From IMG/VR virus record IMGVR_UViG_3300035670_000626, positions 1-37,957 of that record: a DNA stretch of 37,957 nt, one strand, 5' to 3'. Positions 1 to 6,992 of this stretch are shown here, in pieces (within the stretch, counting starts at the first letter, position 1; every line of letters starts with the position of its first letter). A model generated the notes under the pieces. It did no database searches, was not told the origin of the DNA, and was given only the letters and a program-made list of their open reading frames with translations. Source of the stretch: a virus. A program made the translations under genes and the position numbers.

Positions 1-4
1 CTCG

Positions 5-172
5 ATGCTCTACGCCCTGATGATCCACTTCTGCACAGAAACCCGGTGCGAAGATCACCACCTCAACAACTGGCCGAGCCTTGCCGAGTGCGAAGCTCAG
101 GCTACCAATTACCGTCTGCAGTCCCCCGGCGAGTATCTGCTGACCTGCACCCCTAAAGGAGTCGATCGATGA
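5..172 (+). CDS. Small hypothetical protein; 5' end uncertain at window edge
   Basis: The frame is open from the window edge to the TGA at 170-172. An ATG at 5-7 would give a 55-residue protein, but the ribosome binding site would lie outside the window, so the gene may be longer. The N-terminus (MLYALMIHFC) is hydrophobic and the rest is rich in Cys, His and Asn. The stop overlaps the next start as ATGA, as in the rest of this operon, which supports it being real. Function not recognised. Confidence 0.6.
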   Translation: MLYALMIHFCTETRCEDHHLNNWPSLAECEAQATNYRLQSPGEYLLTCTPKGVDR

Positions 173-585
173 ACGTGTACAGCAGCGCAGACAGCGATGG
201 CATGGCCAAGGCTCTCTACAACATTTACCTCAGCTACTGCTTCAACATCGAGGCCCGTGTGTTCTCCCTGGCCGCACAGGTGACGGAGAAGGGGTTCGTC
301 TGCTGGGAGTTCTGGGAGGAAGGCTTCGTCGGCATCTGGGTTCCGGAGACCGACGAGAAAGAGATCGAGGTCGAGTGCCTGGGAATGCAGTGCACCGTGG
401 CGATGAACCGGGCCACCCTGGGCGCGGCGCTGACCCTCATGGCCATCAACCACGAGATCTGGGCAGTTCACGAAGCCGGTGACGACCCGTCCTACCTGAT
501 CAAGCTCCAGGATGACCTGCAGGACTACGTCTACGCAGAGGGTTCCGGGTTCGATGCAGGCGCGGTGGCCAGCTTCCTGGATTGA
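169..585 (+). CDS. Conserved-looking phage protein of unknown function, acidic
   Basis: The 138-residue product is acidic and rich in aromatic residues, with a likely beta-rich segment (CWEFWEEGFVGIWVPE, about 45-60) followed by helical stretches. There is no signal peptide or membrane segment and no known catalytic motif. It starts at an ATGA overlap with the upstream gene and has AAAGGA about 9 bases before the ATG. It is the last gene of its run: a 48-bp gap follows that carries a TATTTA-core operator and a possible promoter. Placement among small early genes suggests a host-takeover or anti-defence role, but this is only context. Confidence 0.8.
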   Translation: MNVYSSADSDGMAKALYNIYLSYCFNIEARVFSLAAQVTEKGFVCWEFWEEGFVGIWVPETDEKEIEVECLGMQCTVAMNRATLGAALTLMAINHEIWAVHEAGDDPSYLIKLQDDLQDYVYAEGSGFDAGAVASFLD

Positions 586-625
586 CCTGTATTTATGGCA
601 ATAACTAAGTAAATAAGTACACAGG
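583..625 (+). promoter_or_regulatory. Putative promoter with TATTTA-core operator before the 634 gene
   Basis: TTGACC (583-588) and TAAGTA (606-611) are 17 bp apart and resemble sigma70 elements. The 13-bp near-palindrome CCTGTATTTATGG (586-598) overlaps the -35, an arrangement typical of a repressor site. The same 13-mer occurs in inverted orientation at 10918-10930. The AGGA at 623-626 is the ribosome binding site of the 634 gene. Confidence 0.5.
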
Positions 626-633
626 AATTAGTT

Positions 634-915
634 ATGCACAAGACTCTCTACGTCGCCCCCGGCCACAGTCAGTGCCGCCTCTACCTGATGCCCTACCCGA
701 TGAAGCCGGGGCAGCACCCCGAGGACATCCACTACATGCACCGCGAGTGGTGGGAGGAAGTCGGCCTGCTGAACGCCCAGCTGAAGGTGGTCTGGCTGGA
801 CGAGCGCCTGCATCTGCTGCACAGCGAGATCGAGGGCAACATGGGCGGCACTTTCTTCACCCTCACCGAGGACCACCAGTTCTACGACGGCCCTCCGATG
901 CAGGTGACGGCATGA
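634..915 (+). CDS. Hypothetical early phage protein, 93 aa
   Basis: First gene after the 583-625 promoter/operator, with AGGA 8 bases before its ATG. The product is soluble-looking, rich in His, Trp and Tyr (HREWWEEVGLL around residues 36-46), with no membrane segment or recognised motif. Its stop overlaps the next start (ATGA at 912-915), so it heads a translationally coupled operon. Function not recognised. Confidence 0.8.
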   Translation: MHKTLYVAPGHSQCRLYLMPYPMKPGQHPEDIHYMHREWWEEVGLLNAQLKVVWLDERLHLLHSEIEGNMGGTFFTLTEDHQFYDGPPMQVTA

Positions 916-1403
916 ACCGCCCACGCAAAGCCAGGGCGCACCGTCTGGTAGGCGCCCCGCCCTACGTGGTGTCGATCCACGACTCCGGGCCCAAGTACAA
1001 CGACCGCTACACCGTGTTCTTCGGCTGGCCGATCTGGCAGCCGAGTATGGGTCGATCGGTGCCGTTCCTCGGGTTCAACGAGTGCCCGACCAGTCCGAAC
1101 ATGGGCATCAGCCAGTGGGGCGAAGGCTTCTTCCCGGGCCGAGGCGGCCTCGGAAAGCAGATCTGCTGGAACGACCTCCCTGAGCACCTGCAACAGCACG
1201 TCATTGCCCGGGCCAATTACCCGTACAAGATCCAGGTCGGCCGGCTGGCCAGGCTGGAAGGCGCCCACAAGACAGGCCGGGATATGTGGGGGTTCGAGCC
1301 GCCGGACGGCATCGGCTACTTCGACAACGCCTTCCTCACCAAGAAGGAGGCCAGGGCCTACGCCCTGGCCAAAGGCATCATCATCCTGGAGCCCCGCAAA
1401 TGA
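912..1403 (+). CDS. Conserved phage protein of unknown function, 163 aa
   Basis: The start is the ATG at 912 in the ATGA junction; the frame is open further upstream, but that part is antisense-like shadow of the previous gene. The protein has a compact aromatic core (YTVFFGWPIW, then LGFNECPTSPNMGISQWGEG) that resembles a type of small phage protein seen in many siphophages, always without assigned function. No catalytic triad, zinc site or membrane helix is visible. Coupled by ATGA overlap to both neighbours. Confidence 0.8.
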   Translation: MNRPRKARAHRLVGAPPYVVSIHDSGPKYNDRYTVFFGWPIWQPSMGRSVPFLGFNECPTSPNMGISQWGEGFFPGRGGLGKQICWNDLPEHLQQHVIARANYPYKIQVGRLARLEGAHKTGRDMWGFEPPDGIGYFDNAFLTKKEARAYALAKGIIILEPRK

Positions 1404-1750
1404 TCCGCTACCTCGTCCACCTTCCCGATGACAGAAAGGTCCTGGCCTACGCCAACAGCCTGGCAGAGATGCAGTGCATCCACGGAAGCAACGCCTGGTA
1501 CCAGGAGTTGAACGACCTGGGCGACTACGCCCACCTCGACCGCTACTACATGAACGGCTCCAGCGGGCGCAACGCCCTGGCGGCCCGGGCCTGGAAGGCA
1601 AAGGACATCGCTCGGCGCCGAGGCGACCTGGTGATCATGCACCGTGTGCACCTGGATGCCGTGGCCAAGGCGTTGAACAACCTCAACAACAGCGAGCTGG
1701 TGAAACGGGCCAAAGCCCTGCTTGCTCGGCGAGGAGTGACCGGAAAATGA
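1400..1750 (+). CDS. Hypothetical protein, 116 aa
   Basis: Starts with MIRYLVHLPDD at the ATGA junction (1400-1403). The C-terminal half is predicted helical and basic (KALNNLNNSELVKRAKALLARR, quoted only in part by position 89-110), which could bind nucleic acid or a partner, but no family was recognised. It overlaps the next gene by 4 bases. Confidence 0.75.
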   Translation: MIRYLVHLPDDRKVLAYANSLAEMQCIHGSNAWYQELNDLGDYAHLDRYYMNGSSGRNALAARAWKAKDIARRRGDLVIMHRVHLDAVAKALNNLNNSELVKRAKALLARRGVTGK

Positions 1751-1944
1751 CCTACCGAGTGACCACGCCGAAGGGAGAGAAGAAGCTCCTGCCTGCCCAC
1801 CTGATCGAGCGCTTCCTGGTCGATGTGAACGGCGGCGGACTCAGCGTCGAGCAGACCATGAACGCTATGGAGGACGGCCACCGCCTCGATAAAGGCGAGA
1901 CCGTAACCCGCAACGGCTGGACCATTTGCAAGAAGGAACCGTAA
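1747..1944 (+). CDS. Small hypothetical protein, 65 aa
   Basis: ATGA overlap with the upstream gene sets the start. The small basic protein (MTYRVTTPKGEKK at the N-terminus, a C-terminal strand ending WTICKKEP) may be a small alpha/beta domain. No motif recognised. Two bases separate its stop from the next start. Confidence 0.7.
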   Translation: MTYRVTTPKGEKKLLPAHLIERFLVDVNGGGLSVEQTMNAMEDGHRLDKGETVTRNGWTICKKEP

Positions 1945-1946
1945 TT

Positions 1947-2402
1947 ATGGGTACCAAGACTTTCGTTTTCGCAAACCGGGCGAAGAACTACGCCGAGGAC
2001 AGCGCCGTGCTGGTAGGCAGCGATTACGTCGGAACTTACAGCGGCAAGACCCTCGGGGAGCTGCAGGTTCGTGACCCCGGTATCGAACTGATCGACGCGG
2101 AGGAGTTCGTCGAGCTGGTCGAACTGCGTATGACCACCGACCCGGTGGAGGTCGACGAGGAGCGGTACTGGTACCTCCTTGAGGTACTGCCGCCCTGCAG
2201 CTGGGTTCGTAATGGCAGCACCGAGTCGTTCTACATGAGCGAGTTCACCAGCGGCCGGGTCACCTGCCACGTGGTTCGCATCGGTGACCGCTATTTCACC
2301 TTCGAGGCCCCTGTAATGGCCTCCCACTCTGACCGAACCGCCAAGGTATTCGCATGGCTGGACAAGCAAGAGCAGAAGCCGGAATCGACATCCACCGTCT
2401 GA
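1947..2402 (+). CDS. Hypothetical protein, possibly DUF1419-like
   Basis: The ATG at 1947 is chosen over an upstream TTG at 1926 because AAGGA (1933-1937) is correctly spaced before it. The 151-residue acidic protein contains RYWYLLEVLPPCSW (about 72-85), then FYMSEFTSG and RIGDRYFTFEAP. This order of motifs resembles plasmid/phage DUF1419-type proteins, whose function is unknown; the assignment is from memory and weak. No membrane or signal segment. Confidence 0.75.
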   Translation: MGTKTFVFANRAKNYAEDSAVLVGSDYVGTYSGKTLGELQVRDPGIELIDAEEFVELVELRMTTDPVEVDEERYWYLLEVLPPCSWVRNGSTESFYMSEFTSGRVTCHVVRIGDRYFTFEAPVMASHSDRTAKVFAWLDKQEQKPESTSTV

Positions 2403-2668
2403 CCAGCGCCATCGTCGCTGACTGCCTCTACCACGAGGTGACACCCGCCCAGCGGCGGGCAGGCAAGACCATCAACTTCATGCACCTGTACCACCCGGAG
2501 GGCCGCTTCATGGTCACCGCAGACAGCATCGAACGCCGCATGACCCGCGAGGAGATCGTCGAGATCCTCGAGGGCCGCTACAGCATCCAGTGCTACGACC
2601 ACGAGTCGAAGCGCGAACTGGCCGAGGCCCTGGCGGAAGCGGCCAACACCGAGGGGGACGCCCTTTGA
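2354..2668 (+). CDS. Hypothetical protein, 104 aa, overlapping its upstream neighbour
   Basis: The only good start is the ATG at 2354, which makes a 49-bp out-of-frame overlap with the preceding gene, the longest in this cluster. CAAGG lies about 8 bases upstream. The product is helical and charged (HLYHPEGRFMVTADSIERRM in the middle), without a recognised domain. The C-terminus leads into a TTGA junction with the next gene. Confidence 0.65.
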   Translation: MAGQARAEAGIDIHRLTSAIVADCLYHEVTPAQRRAGKTINFMHLYHPEGRFMVTADSIERRMTREEIVEILEGRYSIQCYDHESKRELAEALAEAANTEGDAL

Positions 2669-2886
2669 TCCTCCACGAAGTGATAGCCGGCCAGAACCTC
2701 TTGTGGGTGCTGGACGAAGACTCCGGCGTAGCCACCAGGGCCATCTGCGAGGAAGCGGGCGCCGTGTTCAACGGCCCGCTGCCCCCTCCCTTCCAGAAGG
2801 ACCAGGCCGTGCTGGCCGACTTCGTCCTCCCCCGACAATCCGCAAATCTCCGCGCCAGACTGGCGCACGTAGGAGCAACAGCATGA
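2665..2886 (+). CDS. Small hypothetical protein with TTG start
   Basis: TTG at 2665 overlaps the previous stop (TTGA) and follows a strong GAGGGGG ribosome binding site, so it is preferred. The 73-residue product begins MILHEVIAGQNLLWVLDED and contains PLPPPFQKDQ, with a short basic C-terminus. No known motif. The next start overlaps as ATGA. Confidence 0.65.
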   Translation: MILHEVIAGQNLLWVLDEDSGVATRAICEEAGAVFNGPLPPPFQKDQAVLADFVLPRQSANLRARLAHVGATA

Positions 2887-3680
2887 ACCTGACGAAGGCC
2901 ATCCGCACCGAACTAGCCGAAAAGCTGATGATCAAGGCGATCGAAAAGCATGCGGATCCGATGGGAGCGGAGGCAGAACGCCTCAATAACGCCCTGGAAA
3001 CGGCGCACCGAGCGCGCCTGGCAGCTGCCATGCCGGAGGTACCACCAAGCCGGTATGCAGCGCTGATACAGGCGGGGATCCTCGCCTACACCGCTTCGGG
3101 CGCCGAGACCATCTACTACCCCGTCCGGCGTGAAGACGGGTCGCTCACAACCCGCTCGGAATCGCCTGGACAGGCCGTCATAGGCAAGGTCAGCGAGGAA
3201 GTAAGGGACCTCCTGCGCGGCACGGCGCTCAAGGGTAGCAAGTGGGCGAAGTTCTTCCACTACTTCAGTGTCGGCTGCTACTCCCACAGCATGGAAGCGC
3301 GACTGGAGATGGAGCCCAGGCTCAGCTGCTCCCTCCCTGACTTCAAGGGGCGCCACTACGTAAGGCTGGACGCCCAGGAGCCCGAAAACATCGCAGGTTG
3401 GTCTGAGGAGTCCTTGGACTACATGCAGGCCGTGGAACCGATTTTCGAGCAAGCCAAGAAGCTGGCCAGGGCTGCCGCCGAGGTATTCCGGCAGGGGCTG
3501 GAGTACCGAGAAGAGGTCATGGATCTCCTGCAGGCATGCAAGACCGATAAGCAGCTGCGGGAGCTGTTCCCGGAGGCCGCCAGCCTGTTGCCGGCGCCAG
3601 TGGTCAAGCAGCGAGCTTTGGTTCCGACCGAGCTGGCTGCCAAGGTTCGCAAGCAGCTGAAAGAAGGGGTGCCGGTATGA
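2883..3680 (+). CDS. Probable Nmad5-type putative nucleotide modification protein
   Basis: The 265-residue product starts MNLTKAIRTELAEKLM and ends with a helical region carrying KTDKQLRELFPEAASLLP (about 232-249). This layout of an N-terminal LTKAIR segment, a central beta region (GRHYVRLDAQEP) and a C-terminal FPEAA-LLP signature resembles Nmad5, a phage family proposed by comparative genomics to take part in DNA base modification; no enzymatic activity is established to my knowledge. It is the longest protein in the small-gene cluster. If the assignment is right, the phage DNA may carry an unusual base. Alternative: an unrelated helical phage protein. Confidence 0.55.
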   Translation: MNLTKAIRTELAEKLMIKAIEKHADPMGAEAERLNNALETAHRARLAAAMPEVPPSRYAALIQAGILAYTASGAETIYYPVRREDGSLTTRSESPGQAVIGKVSEEVRDLLRGTALKGSKWAKFFHYFSVGCYSHSMEARLEMEPRLSCSLPDFKGRHYVRLDAQEPENIAGWSEESLDYMQAVEPIFEQAKKLARAAAEVFRQGLEYREEVMDLLQACKTDKQLRELFPEAASLLPAPVVKQRALVPTELAAKVRKQLKEGVPV

Positions 3681-3958
3681 AGTGGGTAATCACCAAGGCA
3701 TTCGCCGCCCCGGATCCGCAGTTCGGCCCGATGCAGCGTGAACTGTTCGAGGACCCTGCCGTTGGCCAGGGCACCGTCGCGCTGACGGCGGCCGACGACT
3801 TGCCATTCCGCTTCCGCCTGATCAACGACGACGGGGTGCTGGTCTACGGGGGCCGCGCCGAGACCTACGGTACTGACCCGCTGACCTGGGCGGACGGCCG
3901 CGAAGGCGTCACCGAAATCCACTACCAGCAGGAGAACGGCGAATGGCAAAGCAGCTGA
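3677..3958 (+). CDS. Hypothetical protein, 93 aa
   Basis: Acidic protein starting MKWVITKAF at an ATGA overlap. The middle is beta-like (FRFRLINDDGVLVYGGR). The C-terminus overlaps the next gene by 16 bp. No motif recognised; no membrane segment. Confidence 0.75.
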   Translation: MKWVITKAFAAPDPQFGPMQRELFEDPAVGQGTVALTAADDLPFRFRLINDDGVLVYGGRAETYGTDPLTWADGREGVTEIHYQQENGEWQSS

Positions 3959-4143
3959 CTGAAGAAGCCCGACTGGAGTACATCCAGTCAGGAGGAGCCT
4001 GCTGCCCGTTCTGCGGCGGCGAGGAGCTGGACGGCCATGGCGTCAACATCGACTCCGGCACCGCTAGCCAGGAAGTGATGTGCACCGACTGTGGCCAAGG
4101 CTGGTTTGATGTCTACACCCTGACCAACGTGGAGGCAGCATGA
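3943..4143 (+). CDS. Small zinc-ribbon protein
   Basis: The 66-residue protein has two Cys pairs, CPFCGG (21-26) and CTDCGQGW (47-54), spaced as in a zinc ribbon, with a Cys also just before the first pair. Small phage zinc ribbons commonly bind nucleic acid or a host protein, but the partner here is unknown. The start lies inside the previous gene (16-bp overlap), and the stop overlaps the next start as ATGA. Confidence 0.8.
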   Translation: MAKQLTEEARLEYIQSGGACCPFCGGEELDGHGVNIDSGTASQEVMCTDCGQGWFDVYTLTNVEAA

Positions 4144-4517
4144 ACAGGCCAGAGGAACTCACGCCGAACGTCCTGAACCACCTGCTCAAGTTCGCCGAGA
4201 CCCGTGGTCGGTTCTGGCGCCGAAAGCTGCGCGACTACTGGCACACCGGGGTGACCTCCGGGTTCCTCGACCAGGACGAGGCCGCAGCGCTGCAGGCCGT
4301 GCGTAACAGCTTGGCCAACAAGCTGAACGCACTCTCCGTCGAGCAGCTGGCGGCCTGGGGGGAAGAAGACCGGTACCGCATTGCCGCCGAGGAGCTCTTC
4401 CATAAGGACGGCGAGTGCGAGATCGACGAGGGTGCCAAGGTATCGCTGGGCGATGACGAAGGCGCCTATGTCCAGGCATGGATATGGGTGCCGGCCAGCT
4501 ACCTGGTGGCCGCATGA
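4140..4517 (+). CDS. Hypothetical protein, 125 aa
   Basis: Starts MNRPEELTPNVLNHLLKFAE at an ATGA overlap. The N-terminal two thirds is helical and charged (RGRFWRRKLRDYWHTG), and the C-terminus looks beta-rich (YVQAWIWVPASYLV). No domain recognised. Coupled by ATGA to the following gene. Confidence 0.75.
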   Translation: MNRPEELTPNVLNHLLKFAETRGRFWRRKLRDYWHTGVTSGFLDQDEAAALQAVRNSLANKLNALSVEQLAAWGEEDRYRIAAEELFHKDGECEIDEGAKVSLGDDEGAYVQAWIWVPASYLVAA

Positions 4518-4840
4518 AAATGCCAGCCCTCACAGAGGTCGGCAGTGCCCGGGGTGCCCCAAAGGGGCGCCCCAGCGAGCACTCCGACGACGCCCTCTAC
4601 CCCGGCAAGTTCAACGTCGCTGCCCTCCCTATGGAAGCGTGCGGCGCCTACGACAGGGGTGGCGCCTACTGGGGCTGGGGAAGCCCTGAGCACGGTTATA
4701 TGTACCGGGCCTACTGCCTTGAGTACGACGAAATTAACGAGCGGGACTTCTTGGTTGACTGGTACTTCCGGGCGAATGGCCGGGAGCACGCCAAGCAGCT
4801 CGTTACCCAACGCTACCCGAACGCGAGGTTCTACAGGTAG
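4514..4840 (+). CDS. Conserved-looking phage protein, 108 aa
   Basis: Contains AYDRGGAYWGWG (about 45-56), a glycine/aromatic signature that recurs in small phage proteins of unknown function, followed by FLVDWYFRANGREHAK. The first 20 codons include a very stable hairpin (4551-4573), which may slow translation. A 30-bp gap separates it from the dihydrofolate reductase gene, which has its own ribosome binding site. Confidence 0.75.
   Translation: MKMPALTEVGSARGAPKGRPSEHSDDALYPGKFNVAALPMEACGAYDRGGAYWGWGSPEHGYMYRAYCLEYDEINERDFLVDWYFRANGREHAKQLVTQRYPNARFYR
4551..4573 (+). repeat. GC-rich hairpin inside the 4514 gene
   Basis: GGGGTGCCCC (4551-4560), loop AAA, GGGGCGCCCC (4564-4573). As RNA it forms a 10-bp stem with one G-U pair. 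It sits 37 bases after the start codon. No U tract follows, so it is not a standard terminator; it could pause ribosomes or polymerase. Confidence 0.6.
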
Positions 4841-4870
4841 CCGAACACCCCAAACGGATAGGAGGTAGTC

Positions 4871-5239
4871 GTGATCTATTTGATCGCAGCAGTCGGCCGC
4901 CAGGGCCAGATCGGGCTCAACGGCCGGCTGCCATGGAGAGATTCAGAGGACCTGAAGTGGTTCAAAGACCAGACGATGCGCAAGGTAGTCGTCTGCGGGT
5001 TCAACACCGCCCAGCACCTCCCGCCTCTGCCAGGTCGCACCCTGCACGTACTGCAGCGTGGAGAGACCCCGGAGCACGTCATCAAGCGGTATGCGGGAGT
5101 GGACATCTGGGTCATCGGTGGCGCCAAGACCTACCAGCAGTGGATCCCCTACGTGGACCGCTGCCTGGTCTCCCTCATTGACTACGACGGCCCGGCCGAC
5201 GCCTGGTTCCCGCCGATCATCCCAGGTGTGCAGCCATGA
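4871..5239 (+). CDS. folA: Dihydrofolate reductase (short phage form)
   Basis: Reduces dihydrofolate to tetrahydrofolate with NADPH in the cytoplasm, recycling the dihydrofolate made by thymidylate synthase. The N-terminus MIYLIAAVGRQGQIG and LPWRDSEDLKWFK match DHFR; the acidic residue needed for proton donation is D27, with W22 and F31 around it. PLPGRTLHVL and IWVIGGAKTYQQW fit the nucleotide-binding part. At 122 residues it is shorter than the usual 155-165; the shortening lies mainly in the middle. The GTG start at 4871 is supported by GGAGG (4861-4865). The partner thymidylate synthase is at 19.4 kb. Confidence 0.92.
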   Translation: MIYLIAAVGRQGQIGLNGRLPWRDSEDLKWFKDQTMRKVVVCGFNTAQHLPPLPGRTLHVLQRGETPEHVIKRYAGVDIWVIGGAKTYQQWIPYVDRCLVSLIDYDGPADAWFPPIIPGVQP

Positions 5240-5493
5240 GGGACCTCAAGTTTCTCCGAACGGAGCCTGGGTTTTGCCGAGTCTATTGCCGCGGCAACGA
5301 GAACAGCCTCTACTGCTTCCAGCTCTCCTGGGGCAGGCACTTCGAGCTGTTCCTGTGCACCTCCGACGGCGAGCCAAGCCACCGCGTTCCGCCGATCCGA
5401 ACTCTGGACAAGCTGCCGCCGGCAGAATGCCCGCTCACCACCGCGTTCTCGGCCTGGGTGGCCGACCAGGAGCATATATGCCTGTTGCAGTGA
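5236..5493 (+). CDS. Hypothetical protein, 85 aa
   Basis: Starts in the ATGA junction with the dihydrofolate reductase gene. It is Cys-rich (Cys 14, 18, 27, 41, 65, 82), beginning MRDLKFLRTEPGFCRVYCRG. The Cys are not in CxxC pairs, so a zinc site is uncertain. Overlaps the next gene by 16 bp. Function not recognised. Confidence 0.7.
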   Translation: MRDLKFLRTEPGFCRVYCRGNENSLYCFQLSWGRHFELFLCTSDGEPSHRVPPIRTLDKLPPAECPLTTAFSAWVADQEHICLLQ

Positions 5494-6176
5494 CTCACTG
5501 GCTGTACAAGTTCGAGGAGCTCAGCGACAGGGCCAAGGAGAAAGCCCGCAGCTGGTACCGGGAGGGCCAGCTCGACTATGACTGGTGGGACTTCATCTAC
5601 GAGGACGCCATGCGCATGGCCGAGATCCTCGGTATCGAGGTCGACTTCCGCTACCACGGGCCGCGATCCCCGGGAAAGAAGGGCTACAAGGAGCCGAAGA
5701 TCTGGTTCAGCGGGTTTTCCCATCAAGGTTCCGGCGCCTGCTGGGAAGGCAGCTACCGCTACGCCAAGGGCGCGCTGAAGAAGCTGCAGTCCGAGGCGCC
5801 GGCCCGCTACCAATACTTCAAGCCTGACGGAACGATGGAGTGGACGGAGAACAAGGGCAACATCGAGCTGCACCGCATAGCCAAGGCGCTGCAGAAGGTA
5901 CAGGACCGGCACTTCTACAAGTTGGTCGCAACCAGCACCCATCGCGGCCACTACAACCACTCCGGATGTATGAGCATCGAGGTTGAACACGACGAGGCCC
6001 CGTACCGCGACCTGGGTGACGCCGAGGACGACATCAAGGACGCCCTGCGGGACTTCGCCGACTGGATCTACCGCCGACTGGAGGAGGAGCACGACTGGCT
6101 CACCTCTGACGAGCAGGTGGACGAGTCGATCATCGCCAACGAATACACCTTCGACGAGGAAGGCAACCGTGAATAA
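5478..6176 (+). CDS. Phage protein of unknown function with ELSDRAKEKAR motif, 232 aa
   Basis: The ATG at 5478 is chosen as it starts the conserved part: YKFEELSDRAKEKARSWY, then DYDWWDFIYEDAMRMAEILGIEVD (by position about 28-50). This N-terminal pattern is familiar from phage and plasmid proteins sometimes labelled antitoxin-like, with no demonstrated function that I can name. The middle has aromatic/Gly-rich WFSGFSHQGSGACWEGSYRY and the C-terminus is strongly acidic (EEEHDWLTSDEQVDE). Acidic surface could mimic DNA or bind a host enzyme; this is inference. Long antisense and upstream frames here are shadows. Confidence 0.8.
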   Translation: MPVAVTHWLYKFEELSDRAKEKARSWYREGQLDYDWWDFIYEDAMRMAEILGIEVDFRYHGPRSPGKKGYKEPKIWFSGFSHQGSGACWEGSYRYAKGALKKLQSEAPARYQYFKPDGTMEWTENKGNIELHRIAKALQKVQDRHFYKLVATSTHRGHYNHSGCMSIEVEHDEAPYRDLGDAEDDIKDALRDFADWIYRRLEEEHDWLTSDEQVDESIIANEYTFDEEGNRE

Positions 6177-6498
6177 GGCCCAGGAGAAGGCGCGAGAGGA
6201 GAACATCAGGGAGCTGCAGCCGGCCTACCCCGGACTAAAGGACGCCGCCAAGCTGCAAGACAGGCTGTACAGCCTGGCCCTGCAAGCCGGACGAAACGCT
6301 GCGATGTTGTGCTCTGACAGCGCTACCTGGGTAGACCAGCGCCCTCAGTTGCGCGCCAAGGTTGCGGCGCTCGCCGCTCGGCATGGGATCAGCCTGGACT
6401 TTGAGCTGAGTGGGGACCCTCGCGGGTTCGCCCTGAAACTGCGACTGCCGACCGGCAGGAGCAACTCCTTTGCCGGCGAAGTATGGGGCATCGCTTGA
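6169..6498 (+). CDS. Hypothetical protein with GTG start, 109 aa
   Basis: GTG at 6169 is preceded by AGGAAGG at good spacing and overlaps the upstream stop by 8 bp. The N-terminal half is helical and basic, with a beta-like C-terminus (FELSGDPRGFALKLRLP). It is the last gene of the left cluster; an operator-bearing gap follows. No domain recognised. Confidence 0.75.
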   Translation: MNKAQEKAREENIRELQPAYPGLKDAAKLQDRLYSLALQAGRNAAMLCSDSATWVDQRPQLRAKVAALAARHGISLDFELSGDPRGFALKLRLPTGRSNSFAGEVWGIA

Positions 6499-6511
6499 GA
6501 TCGTACATAAA

Positions 6512-6556
6512 CCCATATTTATGGTCTTGTCATACCTGTATTGCCGGTGGCACTAT
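6512..6556 (+). promoter_or_regulatory. Promoter/operator region before the 6583 gene
   Basis: CCCATATTTATGG (6512-6524) is a strong copy of the phage-wide TATTTA-core site and CCTGTATTGCCGG (6535-6547) a weaker one 23 bp on. TTGTCA (6527-6532) and CACTAT (6551-6556) are 18 bp apart and could be a sigma70 promoter with the second site in its spacer. Confidence 0.5.
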
Positions 6557-6582
6557 AGGGACAGCTTAGGACAAGGCAAGCC

Positions 6583-6840
6583 ATGAACCTCAGAGACGCA
6601 GTCCTTTACCTGGAGCTGGCCGCCTACATCCACCGCAACAACGCGGCGGTGAAGAAGGTGGCCAAGCGCCTGGTTAAGAGAGCCCACCCAAACAACAGAC
6701 CGGCACTGGCACTGATATGCGAGAGCAAGAACCCACTGGCCGTCATCAAGCAGATGGCCGAGGAACTGTCGAAGCAGCGCTCGACGCAGTCGCCATGGCC
6801 CTACGAGGGATTCCCCCGACCACCGTTGAGGAGTCCGTAG
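6583..6840 (+). CDS. Hypothetical basic helical protein, 85 aa
   Basis: First gene after the 6512-6556 regulatory region, starting MNLRDAVLYLELAAYI. It is Lys/Arg-rich (VKKVAKRLVKRAH at about 24-36) and helical, so nucleic-acid or membrane-surface binding is possible. The last 15 residues (ending PRPPLRSP) look disordered and overlap the next gene by 46 bp. No family recognised. Confidence 0.7.
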   Translation: MNLRDAVLYLELAAYIHRNNAAVKKVAKRLVKRAHPNNRPALALICESKNPLAVIKQMAEELSKQRSTQSPWPYEGFPRPPLRSP

Positions 6841-6992
6841 CAGAGAGCCTGAAGTGCGAACTGCGTTACTCGTTGGTCGGCTGGCAAGGTGGCACCCACC
6901 CACTGGCCGAAAAGATAGCTCACGACCTTCACCGACTACAGCAAGACCTAGCAGCAGGAGAAAGCCATGCAACCGACAATGCAGCCACCTAA
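6795..6992 (+). CDS. Small hypothetical protein, 65 aa, overlapping both neighbours
   Basis: ATG at 6795 begins MALRGIPPTTVEESVAESLK; this frame looks coding because it continues past the end of the 6583 gene for 150 bp with typical codon use. No clear ribosome binding site is visible, so translation may depend on coupling. Overlaps the AlpA-like gene by 26 bp. Function not recognised. Confidence 0.5.
   Translation: MALRGIPPTTVEESVAESLKCELRYSLVGWQGGTHPLAEKIAHDLHRLQQDLAAGESHATDNAAT

Noticed and set aside
672-911. N-terminal extension of the 912 gene to 672
   Set aside because: The extension lies wholly inside the 634-915 gene, has Arg/Pro/Gly shadow composition, and the ATGA junction gives a normal start at 912.
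6540-6560. TGGCAC as a sigma54 promoter element
   Set aside because: No TTGC(A/T) at the required distance here, nor at the other TGGCAC occurrences noticed.
6551-6561. CACTATAGGGA, identical to the core of the T7 RNA polymerase promoter
   Set aside because: The upstream recognition part of the T7 promoter does not match, and no phage RNA polymerase gene is visible in the window; probably chance.
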